Source: an uncultured Anaerobiospirillum sp. (lineage in GTDB: Bacteria; Pseudomonadota; Gammaproteobacteria; Enterobacterales; Succinivibrionaceae). Taken from it: DNA of 53,080 nucleotides. Position 1 is the first letter of the stretch. Each line of letters starts with the position of its first letter. Below the pieces are notes generated by a model that did no database searches, was not told the DNA's origin, and saw only the letters and a program-made list of their open reading frames with translations. The stretch is taken from the NCBI GenBank assembly GCA_944392765.1, contig CALXXU010000009.1, forward strand, positions 1-53,080, in the 5' to 3' direction. A program made the position numbers and the translations under genes. Shown piece by piece: positions 17,701 to 26,482 of the stretch.

Positions 17701-20700
17701 GTTTGGCTGGCTGACCTCACGGATACTATAGAGCGCGCCATAGAGCAGCTGCGAGTAGCTCGGGCGCAATTGACTGTCATTGAGCAGGTTGTAGCTAACC
17801 TCGCCTACCGTCTTCATATTGCGATCGGTAGCATAGCTGCGCGCACACAGCGCCACCGAGAAGGACGAGGCAAAGTCGTTAAAGCGCATGTCCATGACAT
17901 TGGAGAAAAGACGGAGCATGCAGATTAAAGCCGGGTAATCGTTGACCGACTCTACGGTATTGATGCGCTCATTGACGGGAGCGGCGAGATCTTGCAGAAA
18001 CTCTGGGAATAAGTCCGAGCGCAGCCAATTGTAGGTTAAGAGGCGCTCGATATGGCTCTTGCCTTGGCTTAATGCCACAAAGAGCTTGCGCACCACGTCT
18101 TGGACCTTATGGTCACTTAAACCAAAGTTCAAGAAGGCGTAGTTTTCAAGGTCAACCATTTCCACTGCCCCTTGCCAATGGGCAAAGTTGCCATTGATGA
18201 CCTTGTTGTTGTGCTCTAAGGTATTAAGCTCTGGGCCAAATAAGCCCACCCAGGAACTGCGCTGGGCAAAGGTACCGCCCAAATTATGCGGGCCCATCAC
18301 GCCGCTTTTGAGCAATTCCGCCTTTAACGTCGAATTGGTAAAGGTGCGCTGCGCATCGTCGGCCAGACGATACAGGCTCATAAAGTCAGGCGGCAAGATA
18401 TCGCCATTGACCGAGAGCATCATCAGCACCGCCCGCGCCTGAACATTGTGCTCTGCCAGCTGCTGTAGATACTTAAGGTAGATGATAAAAGGCAGCGGCT
18501 TGAACTTACCTGCTTCCTCTAAGGCCGCCAGCTCCACGCGGGCTTCAGGCACTTGCAAGGCGGCCGCATAATAAAGGCAGGAGTGTGCCAGCGCGGCATC
18601 CTTAGGATCGTCCTTTAAGACCAAGTACTGCTCGTACATGCCATAAGGCTGATGCATAAAGAACAAGTGCTGGGCAAAGTTCTTGCGCTCAGCCGTGAGC
18701 TTATGTTGCACCAAATAATGGGTCACGTTCTTAAACGAACGGCAATCCTCAGCATGGGCGCCCCACAGTGCCAACAAATCGGCCAAGGTATCGTCATGGC
18801 GCATGCGGGCCGCTTGGGTGAGGTAATGCAGCGCCGCACCTTCTTGCTGGGCCGCCGCGCCGCGCACGTACTCATCTAAGTACGGCATCAGCGTTGGCAC
18901 TAAGTCACCGGCGGTATTTTCAATTAAATCCGCCACCAAGGCATAGCCTTGCTCGCGATACTCCGGCAGCATCATACCCAGCTGCAAGAACATCACCGCC
19001 AGCTCTAAATTGTAATTAGGGCTATCATCCTCAAAGAAGTTTAATGGCGAGCAATCTTCAGAGCCACTGCCGGTAATTTGGCCGTAGAGGATAGTAAGCC
19101 AGTAATTAGGCGAATTTAACTCAAAGTTCTTGCGCTGCGGCAGCGGCGTAATCAAGTACTTAAAGACCGCCAAGCAGCCATCCGGGCAATACTCACGGCG
19201 CATCAGCTCGGCCAGTTCTGCCATCAAGTGCTCAATCAAGACCTGATAGCGCGTCGCCATAAAGCTCATGCGCGTCAGCGTATCGCACAGCACCAAGATG
19301 GTGTTAGATAGGACCATGCCCCAGGCATTGACCTCGCACAGGGACGGGCCGCCCTTACCTGAGAACAGATCGATCGGCACATAGGCCGCGCTTAAGCGTT
19401 GCGGCAGCGCGCGGGTGGCATCAAGCGCCTGAGCTAAGTGCGCGCGGATCACGTTCCTACGCCCCCAATCGGCCTGGGTGCGCGGATCAAAATCAGGTTC
19501 CAATGGCACAGCCAATGGCTCAGTTTCAGCCGTCCCCAGAGTAAACGAGGCACGACCTAAGGAGTCTTGGTAGGAGCGCACCGAGTACGGGCGATCTGCT
19601 TTTAGCACCTGCATCGATGACACCAGCCAAGCGCTCAAATCCCAGTTCTGCTCATTGAGCGCCGCCTCCACTACCGCCGAGCAATGGCCACCATGGGAGG
19701 TGATATGACCGCCGCCACTGCCACCTGCAGCGCGAGTGAGCTCTGGATTATTGGCCTCGACCAAACGGCGCAAATCCGGATCTTGTCCCAAAAGCTGCGC
19801 CAGCGCCGTCGCAAAGTCATGGCGCTCGATATAACGATCGTAGCTTTGGAACAGACGGACGCGATAATGGGCATAATCAAAGGCAATGCGCCCTAAATAG
19901 TAGCTTGCTACCGCGCGCAAGTGCTGGTACAAGAAGAGGCGCCCCTCGTCGTTGGCATTAGCCAGAAACAGCGGCTGGCACATCGTGGCCACGTAGGACG
20001 AGGCCTCATAGCATCCGGCCAAGTCGGCATAGGTTAACAGGGCATAACCCATATTGAGGTGCTTAGTGCCGATGAGCTCGCCGGTGTAATAAGCGCGGCC
20101 CATGAGATAGGACGACCACGCCGGGGTACCCGGAATCAGCGCGACCATGCCATTATCGCCAATGAGCTCACCGTAAGAAGCCGGACGCAAATAGCTGTAA
20201 TCGTAGTACAGGCGCATCACCCAATCGGTGTTGTGATAGCGTCCTAAAAACTGGCCATTAACGCGCCCGCTCTCTTGGAACGGAAAGCGTTGATCGCAGC
20301 TTAATTCTTGCGCGGCAATCAGCGTCTCAGGGCTGGTGGTCTCCTGCATACCTGGAACATAGGTCGCCGCATCAAAGCCACTACTAGTAGCATTACGTTT
20401 GGTCGGGTTTACCCCCGGCACCGTCATTTTGCTAAAGTGACCGCCCTCATCGCGCGCGCCACCTACTGCCACGCGCAGCTCCAAGGCCTCACCGCTCAGC
20501 GGCTGGCCCTGATCATCATAGAGGGTGACACTGCTGCCAATGCGGGCATTGCAGGCCAAGAAGTTGTCTAAGAAGACATGCTCAGGCGGGCGGACGTTAG
20601 CCTGTGGGGCCGCCGACGGCGCGCCCTGAGGCTGCGCGCCCATAGACTGCGCGCCCATAGACTGCGCGCCCATAGACTGCGCGCCCTGCGCCGCAGCCGC

Positions 20701-23034
20701 CTGACGCAGCTCGTCCTCGTACTTGTCCTTGGCGCGCTGCGCCGTCATATAGTGCTTGAAGATCAAGTTCTGGCGAAAAAGCACATAATTGCACACCAGC
20801 TCCATATAGGCGCGCAAATTGTCGCTGGAGTACTGTCCTAGGCGATTGCCCGCAAAGCCTGACACCGGCACGCCCACCGGTGTTAAGTACTCAATAATGC
20901 GCTGCTTGACGTAAAGGTGCAGCGCCCACTTCTCCATTTCCGGGGTGAATTGGCCTGAGGCCAGCGCAGCGCTCAAGCTATCCTTAAAGAGGCCCAAGGC
21001 CTGGTGATACTCCGGCAGTGAGGTCTCATAACCTAGGCCCTTGGACTCAGCGGACAAGAGCTGATAGTAAAAGACGCCTGCGCTATCCTTATCTTGGGTG
21101 CGCCAGATAAATTCCTTAACCGCGCGCCGCCCGATCGCCAAGGCATCTTGACCAAAGAGATAGCCCTGTAAGGGGCTAACAAAGCTCAGATTATGGTCTA
21201 AGGACGATAAATGGGCACACTGATCAGCGCGCTTGATGTAGATAGTATTGGTCAGGCGCGTTAAGTTGAACAAATTCACCCTAAGATGCGAGCAAGGCAA
21301 GCTGTAACCATCAAGGCCATTTAAGCTCAGCTGCAAGACACTATCTAAATAGCAAAAGTGCAGGCCATAGACATTAGGCAATAAGAGCTTAAACTCAGCA
21401 CAATTGCGATACTGGGGCTTGAAGATCGAACCGCTGCCTAAGACACTGGAGGCAAGATCGCTGTCCTCACGTGGCTCCAAGCTGCCGCTTAAGCTATCCT
21501 TACCGACATAGCGATTGACGTAATTGACTAAATCGGACTCGAAGTTGGACTTATGGCAGAAGGCACCTGAAAGCATCTTAAATAAGGTGAGCTGACTGGA
21601 CAGCTGCACCAGCGCCTCATACTGGTCAAAGTCACTTTCCAAATGGGTCTTATCAGCCAGCAGATAGGCGTAGAAGATGATTTCATCGAGCTCTTTCGGA
21701 TCGGTGATGGGATAAGACGACAAGTAAGTGCGGATATCTTCTTCGTACTGAGCGTAGGTCATAAAGACCAGATCGCGCATCGTATCGACGCCTGCGGCCA
21801 GATCTTCCGGCTCAAACTCGGTTAAGAGCCACACCGCCGACGGAGCGTTTAAGAGCGCGCTCACATGATTTAAGATGCCACCCACGGTCTTATGTTCATC
21901 GCGGTACTCGCTTTTGAGATAGAACTTCGACCACATAGTGCTAAACCATTGGCGGCGTGCTTCGACATTGTCTAATTGCAGCGGCGGCACGCGCGACAGG
22001 TTGCAGCCCTGCGCCACCAGATAAAGGTGGTTTAACAGGTTGCGCTCCAGCACTTCGTAGGCTTTGCGCAGCTTATCCTTAAGCTCATCCTCGCGCTTAG
22101 GCGGCAGGCCCCAGAAGAGCTTGCAGCACTCATCAAGCTGATTAAACGTGCGCGACTTCAAGCTATCAACGATCAGCTTACGCAACTCAGCGGCGTTCAA
22201 ATCCGGAATCGACTTAGTGCCCAGCTGCTCTAAGTTGTGATAGAGCACGAGCTCATTGAAGAGCTGATTGGAGCCCGAGAGCAGCTCATTATTAAGGCGC
22301 GTTGCCAGCTCAGGATTCACGTCCTTAAGCTCTGACAACTCCGGCAGCACATAAGAAGGGTCAAAGGTCGCGCCCGAGGCGTGCTTAATCGTCGTGCGCG
22401 CCTCATGCGGAGGGGCCCAATCCGAGCGATCATGGAGTACCGGGCACGGATCCTCACCTGGGTGATAGAGCTGGGTCGCAGGACCTACGCCCGTTTGCGG
22501 ACTAAACCACGGATCAAAGCGCCGACCATCATCTAAAGCCAGCTCGCTTGCCAGCGCGCCACTCTCCTCCGTGAGCGCCTGCGCCGCCACCGAAGCCGCG
22601 CCTGCCGACGCAGCCGCGCCCTCCTGCTCGGGAGCTGCGGCCCCAGTATCATAAACGGCCGCCCCCGACGCTGCGTCATAAGATGAAGCACCATCAGACG
22701 CTGCGTCATCAGATGCAGTGTCATCAGACGCCGCATCCGTCTCAGCGCCCGACAGAGCCTCATCGGACTCTACCTCCGCCTCAGTGTCCGCATCAGCGGC
22801 ATCACCCGAATCAGCGGCCGCCCCCAAGTCCGCAGCAGCGCCCAACTGAGCATCAGGCTTAGCCGCGCTGTCTGCTGCATCGTCGTCAAGCGCCGAAGCT
22901 AAGGCGTCTAGTAAAGCCGAATTATCATCCGACGAGATATCAGGCTGCTCCACGCTCTTTTGCTCGGGCGTTACGTCAGACTGAGCCCCAGTCTGAGTGC
23001 GCTTAGTGTGATCGGAATCTGAACGTGAAGGCAT
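11725..23034 (-). CDS. giant protein of unknown function (3,769 residues)
   Basis: One uninterrupted frame of 11.3 kb. The ATG at 23034 has a perfect AAGGAG 6 bases upstream; the 28 codons before it lack one. There is no signal peptide or membrane helix, so it is probably cytoplasmic. Residues 1-170 are an Ala/Asp/Ser-rich acidic tail (runs such as SDDTASDDAASDG). The rest is mostly helical, Leu/Tyr-rich and globular. Two low-complexity linkers stand out: MGAQS repeats near residue 790 and SATV repeats near residue 1,920. Stretches such as SYLMGRAYYTGELIGTKHL (near 970) and LYYAAALQVPEARVELAALE (near 1,490) have the spacing of Sel1/TPR-like repeats, so a large solenoid scaffold is possible. 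The C-terminal 400 residues contain coiled coil, a Gln-rich linker, and a Lys/Glu-rich end (EQKESKEQKEPK). I cannot assign a function or a known family. Confidence 0.85.
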   Translation of the reverse strand: MPSRSDSDHTKRTQTGAQSDVTPEQKSVEQPDISSDDNSALLDALASALDDDAADSAAKPDAQLGAAADLGAAADSGDAADADTEAEVESDEALSGAETDAASDDTASDDAASDGASSYDAASGAAVYDTGAAAPEQEGAAASAGAASVAAQALTEESGALASELALDDGRRFDPWFSPQTGVGPATQLYHPGEDPCPVLHDRSDWAPPHEARTTIKHASGATFDPSYVLPELSELKDVNPELATRLNNELLSGSNQLFNELVLYHNLEQLGTKSIPDLNAAELRKLIVDSLKSRTFNQLDECCKLFWGLPPKREDELKDKLRKAYEVLERNLLNHLYLVAQGCNLSRVPPLQLDNVEARRQWFSTMWSKFYLKSEYRDEHKTVGGILNHVSALLNAPSAVWLLTEFEPEDLAAGVDTMRDLVFMTYAQYEEDIRTYLSSYPITDPKELDEIIFYAYLLADKTHLESDFDQYEALVQLSSQLTLFKMLSGAFCHKSNFESDLVNYVNRYVGKDSLSGSLEPREDSDLASSVLGSGSIFKPQYRNCAEFKLLLPNVYGLHFCYLDSVLQLSLNGLDGYSLPCSHLRVNLFNLTRLTNTIYIKRADQCAHLSSLDHNLSFVSPLQGYLFGQDALAIGRRAVKEFIWRTQDKDSAGVFYYQLLSAESKGLGYETSLPEYHQALGLFKDSLSAALASGQFTPEMEKWALHLYVKQRIIEYLTPVGVPVSGFAGNRLGQYSSDNLRAYMELVCNYVLFRQNLIFKHYMTAQRAKDKYEDELRQAAAAQGAQSMGAQSMGAQSMGAQPQGAPSAAPQANVRPPEHVFLDNFLACNARIGSSVTLYDDQGQPLSGEALELRVAVGGARDEGGHFSKMTVPGVNPTKRNATSSGFDAATYVPGMQETTSPETLIAAQELSCDQRFPFQESGRVNGQFLGRYHNTDWVMRLYYDYSYLRPASYGELIGDNGMVALIPGTPAWSSYLMGRAYYTGELIGTKHLNMGYALLTYADLAGCYEASSYVATMCQPLFLANANDEGRLFLYQHLRAVASYYLGRIAFDYAHYRVRLFQSYDRYIERHDFATALAQLLGQDPDLRRLVEANNPELTRAAGGSGGGHITSHGGHCSAVVEAALNEQNWDLSAWLVSSMQVLKADRPYSVRSYQDSLGRASFTLGTAETEPLAVPLEPDFDPRTQADWGRRNVIRAHLAQALDATRALPQRLSAAYVPIDLFSGKGGPSLCEVNAWGMVLSNTILVLCDTLTRMSFMATRYQVLIEHLMAELAELMRREYCPDGCLAVFKYLITPLPQRKNFELNSPNYWLTILYGQITGSGSEDCSPLNFFEDDSPNYNLELAVMFLQLGMMLPEYREQGYALVADLIENTAGDLVPTLMPYLDEYVRGAAAQQEGAALHYLTQAARMRHDDTLADLLALWGAHAEDCRSFKNVTHYLVQHKLTAERKNFAQHLFFMHQPYGMYEQYLVLKDDPKDAALAHSCLYYAAALQVPEARVELAALEEAGKFKPLPFIIYLKYLQQLAEHNVQARAVLMMLSVNGDILPPDFMSLYRLADDAQRTFTNSTLKAELLKSGVMGPHNLGGTFAQRSSWVGLFGPELNTLEHNNKVINGNFAHWQGAVEMVDLENYAFLNFGLSDHKVQDVVRKLFVALSQGKSHIERLLTYNWLRSDLFPEFLQDLAAPVNERINTVESVNDYPALICMLRLFSNVMDMRFNDFASSFSVALCARSYATDRNMKTVGEVSYNLLNDSQLRPSYSQLLYGALYSIREVSQPNFALFKGFCRYLGNLGKGVGQRYALLNYSHLSVAPYGEAFERSIMRPHEDALRAVAPFLSESLVHGSALSQVLAQLLQRRINASMMVNEPNTQQSEDTVTAAQEGAQAQVTAPAPDDEVLYAAGDNAPADAQRVTGATVSATVSATVSATVSAAVSGAGAASSAASSSNDFDAWRADAHDLVVKLGLHDRSGSLARALGVRWRRSSTSPAALCWGINWDQVLPNGASSAPLGYYLDQELPEELEIYLEILLNSTHFLYSQCSSLYQLILYSRNGWQLSRKPHGPKRSFTSIIARDMMRGMPDSCSNYLYYCQSHLFKYDFGHNFIENEQSKLARKFMEEVLQLDCTSPNFTEFARKMAHEGFLEFYTLLNEHYNGIVPGKLRFLPDSLGNVYDTSTGYIAYYERGDEMRLEESEAAIARTHLRDLRKQLNQLCQLTKAERQAFFEPSDDALIADFYATNKHLPPTKLQKAYHELLESLKMRATIERILSPDDFERLTQLEDGHFTSYTFSDEHHPSSLDDVIGMLGFTCSIMPYAALRQLGADDQGAVLQHSQLLSPQLRHSEDLTQARLAVAQGHELWGFNYDRRERRWNQSAEELCFIATRAPSNYHEHFNSYHTFGTTYTNSSYQVAWLHLNLAHERHQHPDAKWLAPSNLGVVSDHGLTPVIEGMPLGRHGAPTEDNQRTREEQLLLAALESGAQYQGPLFNDEDYYGYAVLMERLTKISLLYDLDLFGLEASSGYRAKSIKSDGTVLDHNSLDLGSQMPQRVRTRRGVEADLSARREADKLTRSARQEMRSTQKGKQKGSTLEAPAIEEPVSQLREVVASLQGSAPDSILLGGKVQDVKTPEPRSSIVVGTSGADHSSELFSRLQSFISDKIALPEGSGLISTKSKALDFEAKDAYGVYERYTDNSPLDEDIAGMLSFDEVNDGPGTYLRYLHKHFGAKYDHVNEQQAFRPRMYFEEDSPLTTLIYLITMRETLDQNVHERFQLEHKFLTRLERLGYYYGACDVIDSALVTVPFVAYKWRFERDTLDEQLHDGFSTMASYALSFAFPDQREAMSFTQGIDGECSSFSAKLCRYLNLPEDTPPYLLKAMVVDCADSLATYHMSWYERMLLSLSSSDATPARMIYLNDDSVLHPALIDWLSSPDLLACAPNLQRYFTSAEPELKSEALCSLMGFDAAFCAQVIELSNKLCRVLTYDEVAALKAGILDPSTLKAPNPKPKCNRKGFNRVVDLAPRELKELYPYTPQRAEFMLLWLNFTRPEFLLRHRDPEIDPRLDTFLKVWYNYSHWDKLAEAQQNELSVRTCELSKLTSLLWRHACDRYNLAQLYFPQRLQAKLKRAWVGDQLSLEEQPFNSYAGLGELGAGLSNADEIAQYLCYPPLYVYAQASGLNVSYGRSYEGSEVQRLLPLMMAGYDYQAHFICDAFTLMDPLTKFKASAEINATQPGYKGDARKLALALWGEGTYQHSVVSKLELFLEQQYWDVGSRELRYNLDQNLPVTNFVDELSRIGESKRSKLWYQLHKYPIELAQELQRDYRYYLPSTVNAALGIPAYFDLSAGVTEQRYQVGLGALPMTCLNRVQATKQGCNAPRTEEQKCSYTYINHPELLDGADTIERQEQLLQALKTEQEYLKRNLQALNLQAQKLEAQITQAKGSAPTIRPLNVPTLFTVYKRQMQRLQFDLETFMPEYLYSPNVWRNDIELDIEQIKAGGEYFARHSGHTVKPNESSFEVLANFDPDKLLERELPLPLEVLPVEPKPDYFKALSAAEMQKIDREVSAKIERIFERTQALIAQEEARQQAQNQTSAAGANLSTESAQGTTLEPSMTPEQSHTNVRFNQSLEQPDMVEPLVAPFEAPQPQEQTSGFEGDEMTLLDEELADFDLSELSVVTPEVAERFAQLLINEGVDLWDIDAVGDMLIKLRLRHLMNEGYTSAEIAKMLEEGAISFDQEVALSDILANNAQFYTENAINSGSKEQKESKEQKEPKASKDQPK
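17233..17300. repeat. 12-bp in-frame repeat inside the giant gene
   Basis: Five near-identical copies of ACTAACCGTAGC (or close variants) in tandem. On the minus strand they encode SATV repeats, a flexible linker near residue 1,920. The length is a multiple of three, so copy number can change without breaking the frame. Confidence 0.85.
20627..20692. repeat. 15-bp in-frame repeat inside the giant gene
   Basis: Tandem copies of a 15-bp unit (GCGCCCATAGACTGC), encoding MGAQS repeats on the minus strand near residue 790. As with the 12-bp repeat, slippage changes the linker length in whole residues. Confidence 0.85.
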
Positions 23035-23226
23035 GACGCGCTCCTTAGGTGAAATGACCGCAAGTAACAAAGCAGCGACGCTGCTCTGGTGCTTAGTTCC
23101 AGGACTCCAACATAGCAACGCCCTGGGCTACTTGCAACTTTCAGTATTTTAGATGCTAGTTAGGCGTAAAGTGGAAAAAGAGACTCAAATGCACAGAGCA
23201 AAACATAATTTTGATAAAAAGCTTGT

Positions 23227-23262
23227 AAAAAAGCCCGCACCGCAGTGCGAGCTTTTTTTTTT
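23227..23262. terminator. bidirectional terminator after lacZ
   Basis: AAAAAAGCCCGCAC-CGCA-GTGCGAGCTTTTTTTTT is a G+C-rich stem with A-runs before and T-runs after it, so it should work in both directions. It ends the lacZ transcript and separates it from the giant gene. Confidence 0.85.
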
Positions 23263-23329
23263 CGCGGCGCGCACCCAGTAAAGTCCTGGGGCACGCCCGC
23301 CACTTCGGCTTAATTAAGCTTAGTTCAGC

Positions 23330-26300
23330 TTAGAAGCCTTGGAATACGAAGCTTAAGTGCAGGTCTTGATTTGGTACCTTGTACTGATCTAAGACCGGAG
23401 CACCCCAGCTGTCGTCACCGCCGATACCCATCATGGCCGAGTTCAACTTGACATAGGTGTAGTTGATATCCGGCAGCTCAAATGGGTGACGGGCCTCCTC
23501 AACCTGAGTTGGGCTCCATGGCAAGGCCGAGAAGTTAAATGGCTGCTCGACACAGGTGAAGATCATGCCGTGATCGCTCTTATCATCACGCAGGATGAAG
23601 TAGCGGGTATCACAGTGATTGCCCGACTCTTGTGGCTTTAAGTAGAGCTCAAACTCATCGACCGTGGTCGTGCTGTAGAAGCCTAACTTGTAGCCGTCCT
23701 TACGATCTGGGTAGTTAGCATAGCTGCCACGGCCGTAGTAATCGAGATCGCTAAAGTGCGACTTGATTGGCATTAAGACGCCAAACTCTGGCAGCTCTGG
23801 TAAGCCCTCGGCCTTAGTGTAATCAAGGTCGACCTTGATCTGGCCTGATGGATAGACGCTGTAGGTCAAGGTGACATAGGCCTCAACCGGCAAGGTGGCA
23901 AGCTGCAGCTTGTAGCTGATCTGAGCGCAATGCTCTAAGAGCTTGCCCTCATGGCCTACGCACTTAGCAAAGCGTCCGGCATTACGCCATACGCCATCGC
24001 GGAAGGCCATCTTATTGCCATTGTCGTTATCCGTTGGGGCACGCCAGAAGTTAGGACGGAGCATATCGCCCAAGTACTCGATACCACCGACTTGGTAGCT
24101 GACTAAGCCGCCCACACCGTTGGAGAAGAGCACGCGGAAGTTCTTGCCCACGACGCCGTAGTTAAAGCCGGTGTCAAGGAGCTCAAGCTCGCCGACCTTT
24201 TGTGGCAGCACGATGTACTGCTCAGGCTTGAAGATAATGCCCTCACCAAAGGCGACATCGTAACCGGCGTCAGCCCATGGCGTATCCTCAGCTAACTCAA
24301 AGCAAGCTTGGATGATGTACTCAGCGTTTTGGTCGAAGTTGCCGTTGGCGACATTCTCATCTAACAGCGCTAAATTGGTCTTAACCTCAACCGTCTCACC
24401 TGGAGCGCAGGCGACCGAATCGGTGTAGGAGGAGACAACGGTGCCGTTTAAGAGCAGGCGGACACGTAAGATGTAATCTTCAGTGTTAGTGAAGAGCGAG
24501 TAATTGGTGATCTTGATGGTGTCACGAGTTGGCTCTAAGGTGAAGTCCTGATAATTGAACTTAACCTCGGCCATCTTGGAGGTCTCAGAGCCATCGGCAT
24601 AGGTGATACCGTTACCCGAGAAGTTAAACTCAGTTGGGTGATCGTCAAAGTCACCGCCGTAAGCATAGTACTCAACACCGGCCTGGTTCTGCACTAAGAA
24701 GGCTTGATCCTTATAGTCCCAGATAAAGCCGCCTTGGTAGCGTGGATTGCGCTTAGAAAGATCGGTGTAGAGCTTCATGCCACCGCACGATTGACCCATC
24801 GCGTGGGTGTACTCGCACATGATAAATGGCTTGTCTGGGTGCTCCTCTAAGAACTTCTCAACGCCTGCCACCGTGGTGTACATCTGCGACTCCATATCCG
24901 AGGTCGCATTGTAGCTACGGTCGTGGAATAAGCCCTCATAGTGAACTAAGCGCGATGGGTCACGCTCACGGAAGAATTGGCTTAAATCGTAGATAGTGCT
25001 ACCACCATAGGACTCATTGCCGCAGGACCAAATCAGGATGCAAGCGTGATTCTTATCGCGCTCGACCATGGCGCGACCGCGCTCGATCACCGCGTCATGC
25101 CACTCTGGGCGATCCTTTGGTAAGGTGTACTCATCGCAATGGTCTTGGCCTAAGCACTGCCAGGTGCCGTGTGTCTCTAAGTTGGTCTCGTCGATAACGT
25201 AGAGGCCTAACTCATCGCATAAGTGATACAGGGCCGAGGAATTTGGATAGTGCGAGGTACGAACGGCATTGATGTTATTGCGCTTCATGGTCAAGAGATC
25301 GGTATAGGTCTCTTGATCGGAGACGGTACGACCGCCCACAGCCGAGAACTCATGGCGGTTGACACCATGGAACACGATGCGCTTGCCGTTTAAGCACATA
25401 ATGCCATCTTTCAGCTCAAAGCGGCGGAAGCCCAGCTTTAAGGTGCAGATACCAAACGAAGGCTCATCTAACTCGAAGATCGCGTTCTTAGCGGCGCTCT
25501 CGTTGGCCTCTTGGGCATCATAAGCGCCCGCACCTTCGCAATGGAAGTTGACGCGTGCCGCCTCATCTTGCGAGATCACTTGGCAGATCAAACGATAAAG
25601 ATGTGGCTTCTCCGCAGACCATGGCTTTAAGTTCAAGCCGGTTAAATCAAGCGAGAATGGGACATCGACCCCAGCTTGCTCTACCAGCACGGCCTTGGAG
25701 CAGACGCGGCGCTCTTCATCGCACAGATAGAGTTGGACGGCACCCGGAGCATTTAACTTGAGCGTACCCGAAAGTAAAGGCTTGGTATAGGTATCATCCC
25801 AGCTTGGCTTGACGAAGATATCCTCAAGATAGATCGCAGGCTTGGTGTAGAGGTAAACCCCACGGAAGATACCCGATAAGCGCCAATAGTCTTGATCCTC
25901 TAAGTGCGAGCCCGAGCTGTACTTAAAGACGCGTACGGCCAAGCGATTGGTACCTGGGCGCAGGTATGGGGTTAAATCAAAATCAGATGGGGTAAAGGAG
26001 CCGGTAGCATAGCCCACATAGTGGCCATTTAAGTACACGGCATAGGCCGAATCGACACCTTCAAAGCAAATAAAGCAATTTTGCCACTTGGAGCTGCACT
26101 CAAAGAAGGTGACGTAGGAGCCCACGGCATTAAAGCGCTGTGGGATTTCACCTGGGCGCACTTGCTCACGGCCATCCCATGGGTAAGCGACGTTGGTATA
26201 GTGTGGCTTACCAAAGCCCTGAGTTTCAAAGTGGCCTGGTACCTTGATCGACGACCAACCACTGACATCAAAGTCATCTTGCTCAAAGCCCTTAGGCATT

Positions 26301-26482
26301 TGACCAAAATTCAAGGCGTAGTGAAATAACCAAGTGCCATTGAGGCTTTGGCGCAGCGAGCTGCCCGCACCATCCATCATTTCCTGGTAATTGGCATAGC
26401 ACAAATGGTCTGAGTGCGGGGCTAAGCGATTTTGCTCAAAGACGCGCGGATTTTTAACAATACCAAGGTCAAAGTCGCCCAT
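23330..26482 (-). CDS. lacZ: beta-galactosidase, glycoside hydrolase family 2
   Basis: A 1,050-residue LacZ-type enzyme (E. coli 1,023) that cleaves terminal beta-galactose from lactose or galacto-oligosaccharides. The N-terminal jelly-roll domain (GQMPKGFEQDDFDVSGW, VPGHFETQGFGKPHYTN) is followed by the TIM barrel. The acid/base Glu lies in WSCGNESYGG near residue 487 and the nucleophile Glu in FIMCEYTHAMG near residue 556; NAVRTSHYPN and the C-terminal domain 5 (NFWRAPTDNDNGN) are also present. There is no signal peptide, so it acts in the cytoplasm and needs imported substrate. The start has AGGAG. It is monocistronic, with its own terminator and a non-coding upstream region. With the GH53 and ABC transporter at 40.9-50.0 kb it can complete galactan breakdown; the link is inference because the genes are 17 kb apart. 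Confidence 0.96.
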   Translation of the reverse strand: MGDFDLGIVKNPRVFEQNRLAPHSDHLCYANYQEMMDGAGSSLRQSLNGTWLFHYALNFGQMPKGFEQDDFDVSGWSSIKVPGHFETQGFGKPHYTNVAYPWDGREQVRPGEIPQRFNAVGSYVTFFECSSKWQNCFICFEGVDSAYAVYLNGHYVGYATGSFTPSDFDLTPYLRPGTNRLAVRVFKYSSGSHLEDQDYWRLSGIFRGVYLYTKPAIYLEDIFVKPSWDDTYTKPLLSGTLKLNAPGAVQLYLCDEERRVCSKAVLVEQAGVDVPFSLDLTGLNLKPWSAEKPHLYRLICQVISQDEAARVNFHCEGAGAYDAQEANESAAKNAIFELDEPSFGICTLKLGFRRFELKDGIMCLNGKRIVFHGVNRHEFSAVGGRTVSDQETYTDLLTMKRNNINAVRTSHYPNSSALYHLCDELGLYVIDETNLETHGTWQCLGQDHCDEYTLPKDRPEWHDAVIERGRAMVERDKNHACILIWSCGNESYGGSTIYDLSQFFRERDPSRLVHYEGLFHDRSYNATSDMESQMYTTVAGVEKFLEEHPDKPFIMCEYTHAMGQSCGGMKLYTDLSKRNPRYQGGFIWDYKDQAFLVQNQAGVEYYAYGGDFDDHPTEFNFSGNGITYADGSETSKMAEVKFNYQDFTLEPTRDTIKITNYSLFTNTEDYILRVRLLLNGTVVSSYTDSVACAPGETVEVKTNLALLDENVANGNFDQNAEYIIQACFELAEDTPWADAGYDVAFGEGIIFKPEQYIVLPQKVGELELLDTGFNYGVVGKNFRVLFSNGVGGLVSYQVGGIEYLGDMLRPNFWRAPTDNDNGNKMAFRDGVWRNAGRFAKCVGHEGKLLEHCAQISYKLQLATLPVEAYVTLTYSVYPSGQIKVDLDYTKAEGLPELPEFGVLMPIKSHFSDLDYYGRGSYANYPDRKDGYKLGFYSTTTVDEFELYLKPQESGNHCDTRYFILRDDKSDHGMIFTCVEQPFNFSALPWSPTQVEEARHPFELPDINYTYVKLNSAMMGIGGDDSWGAPVLDQYKVPNQDLHLSFVFQGF

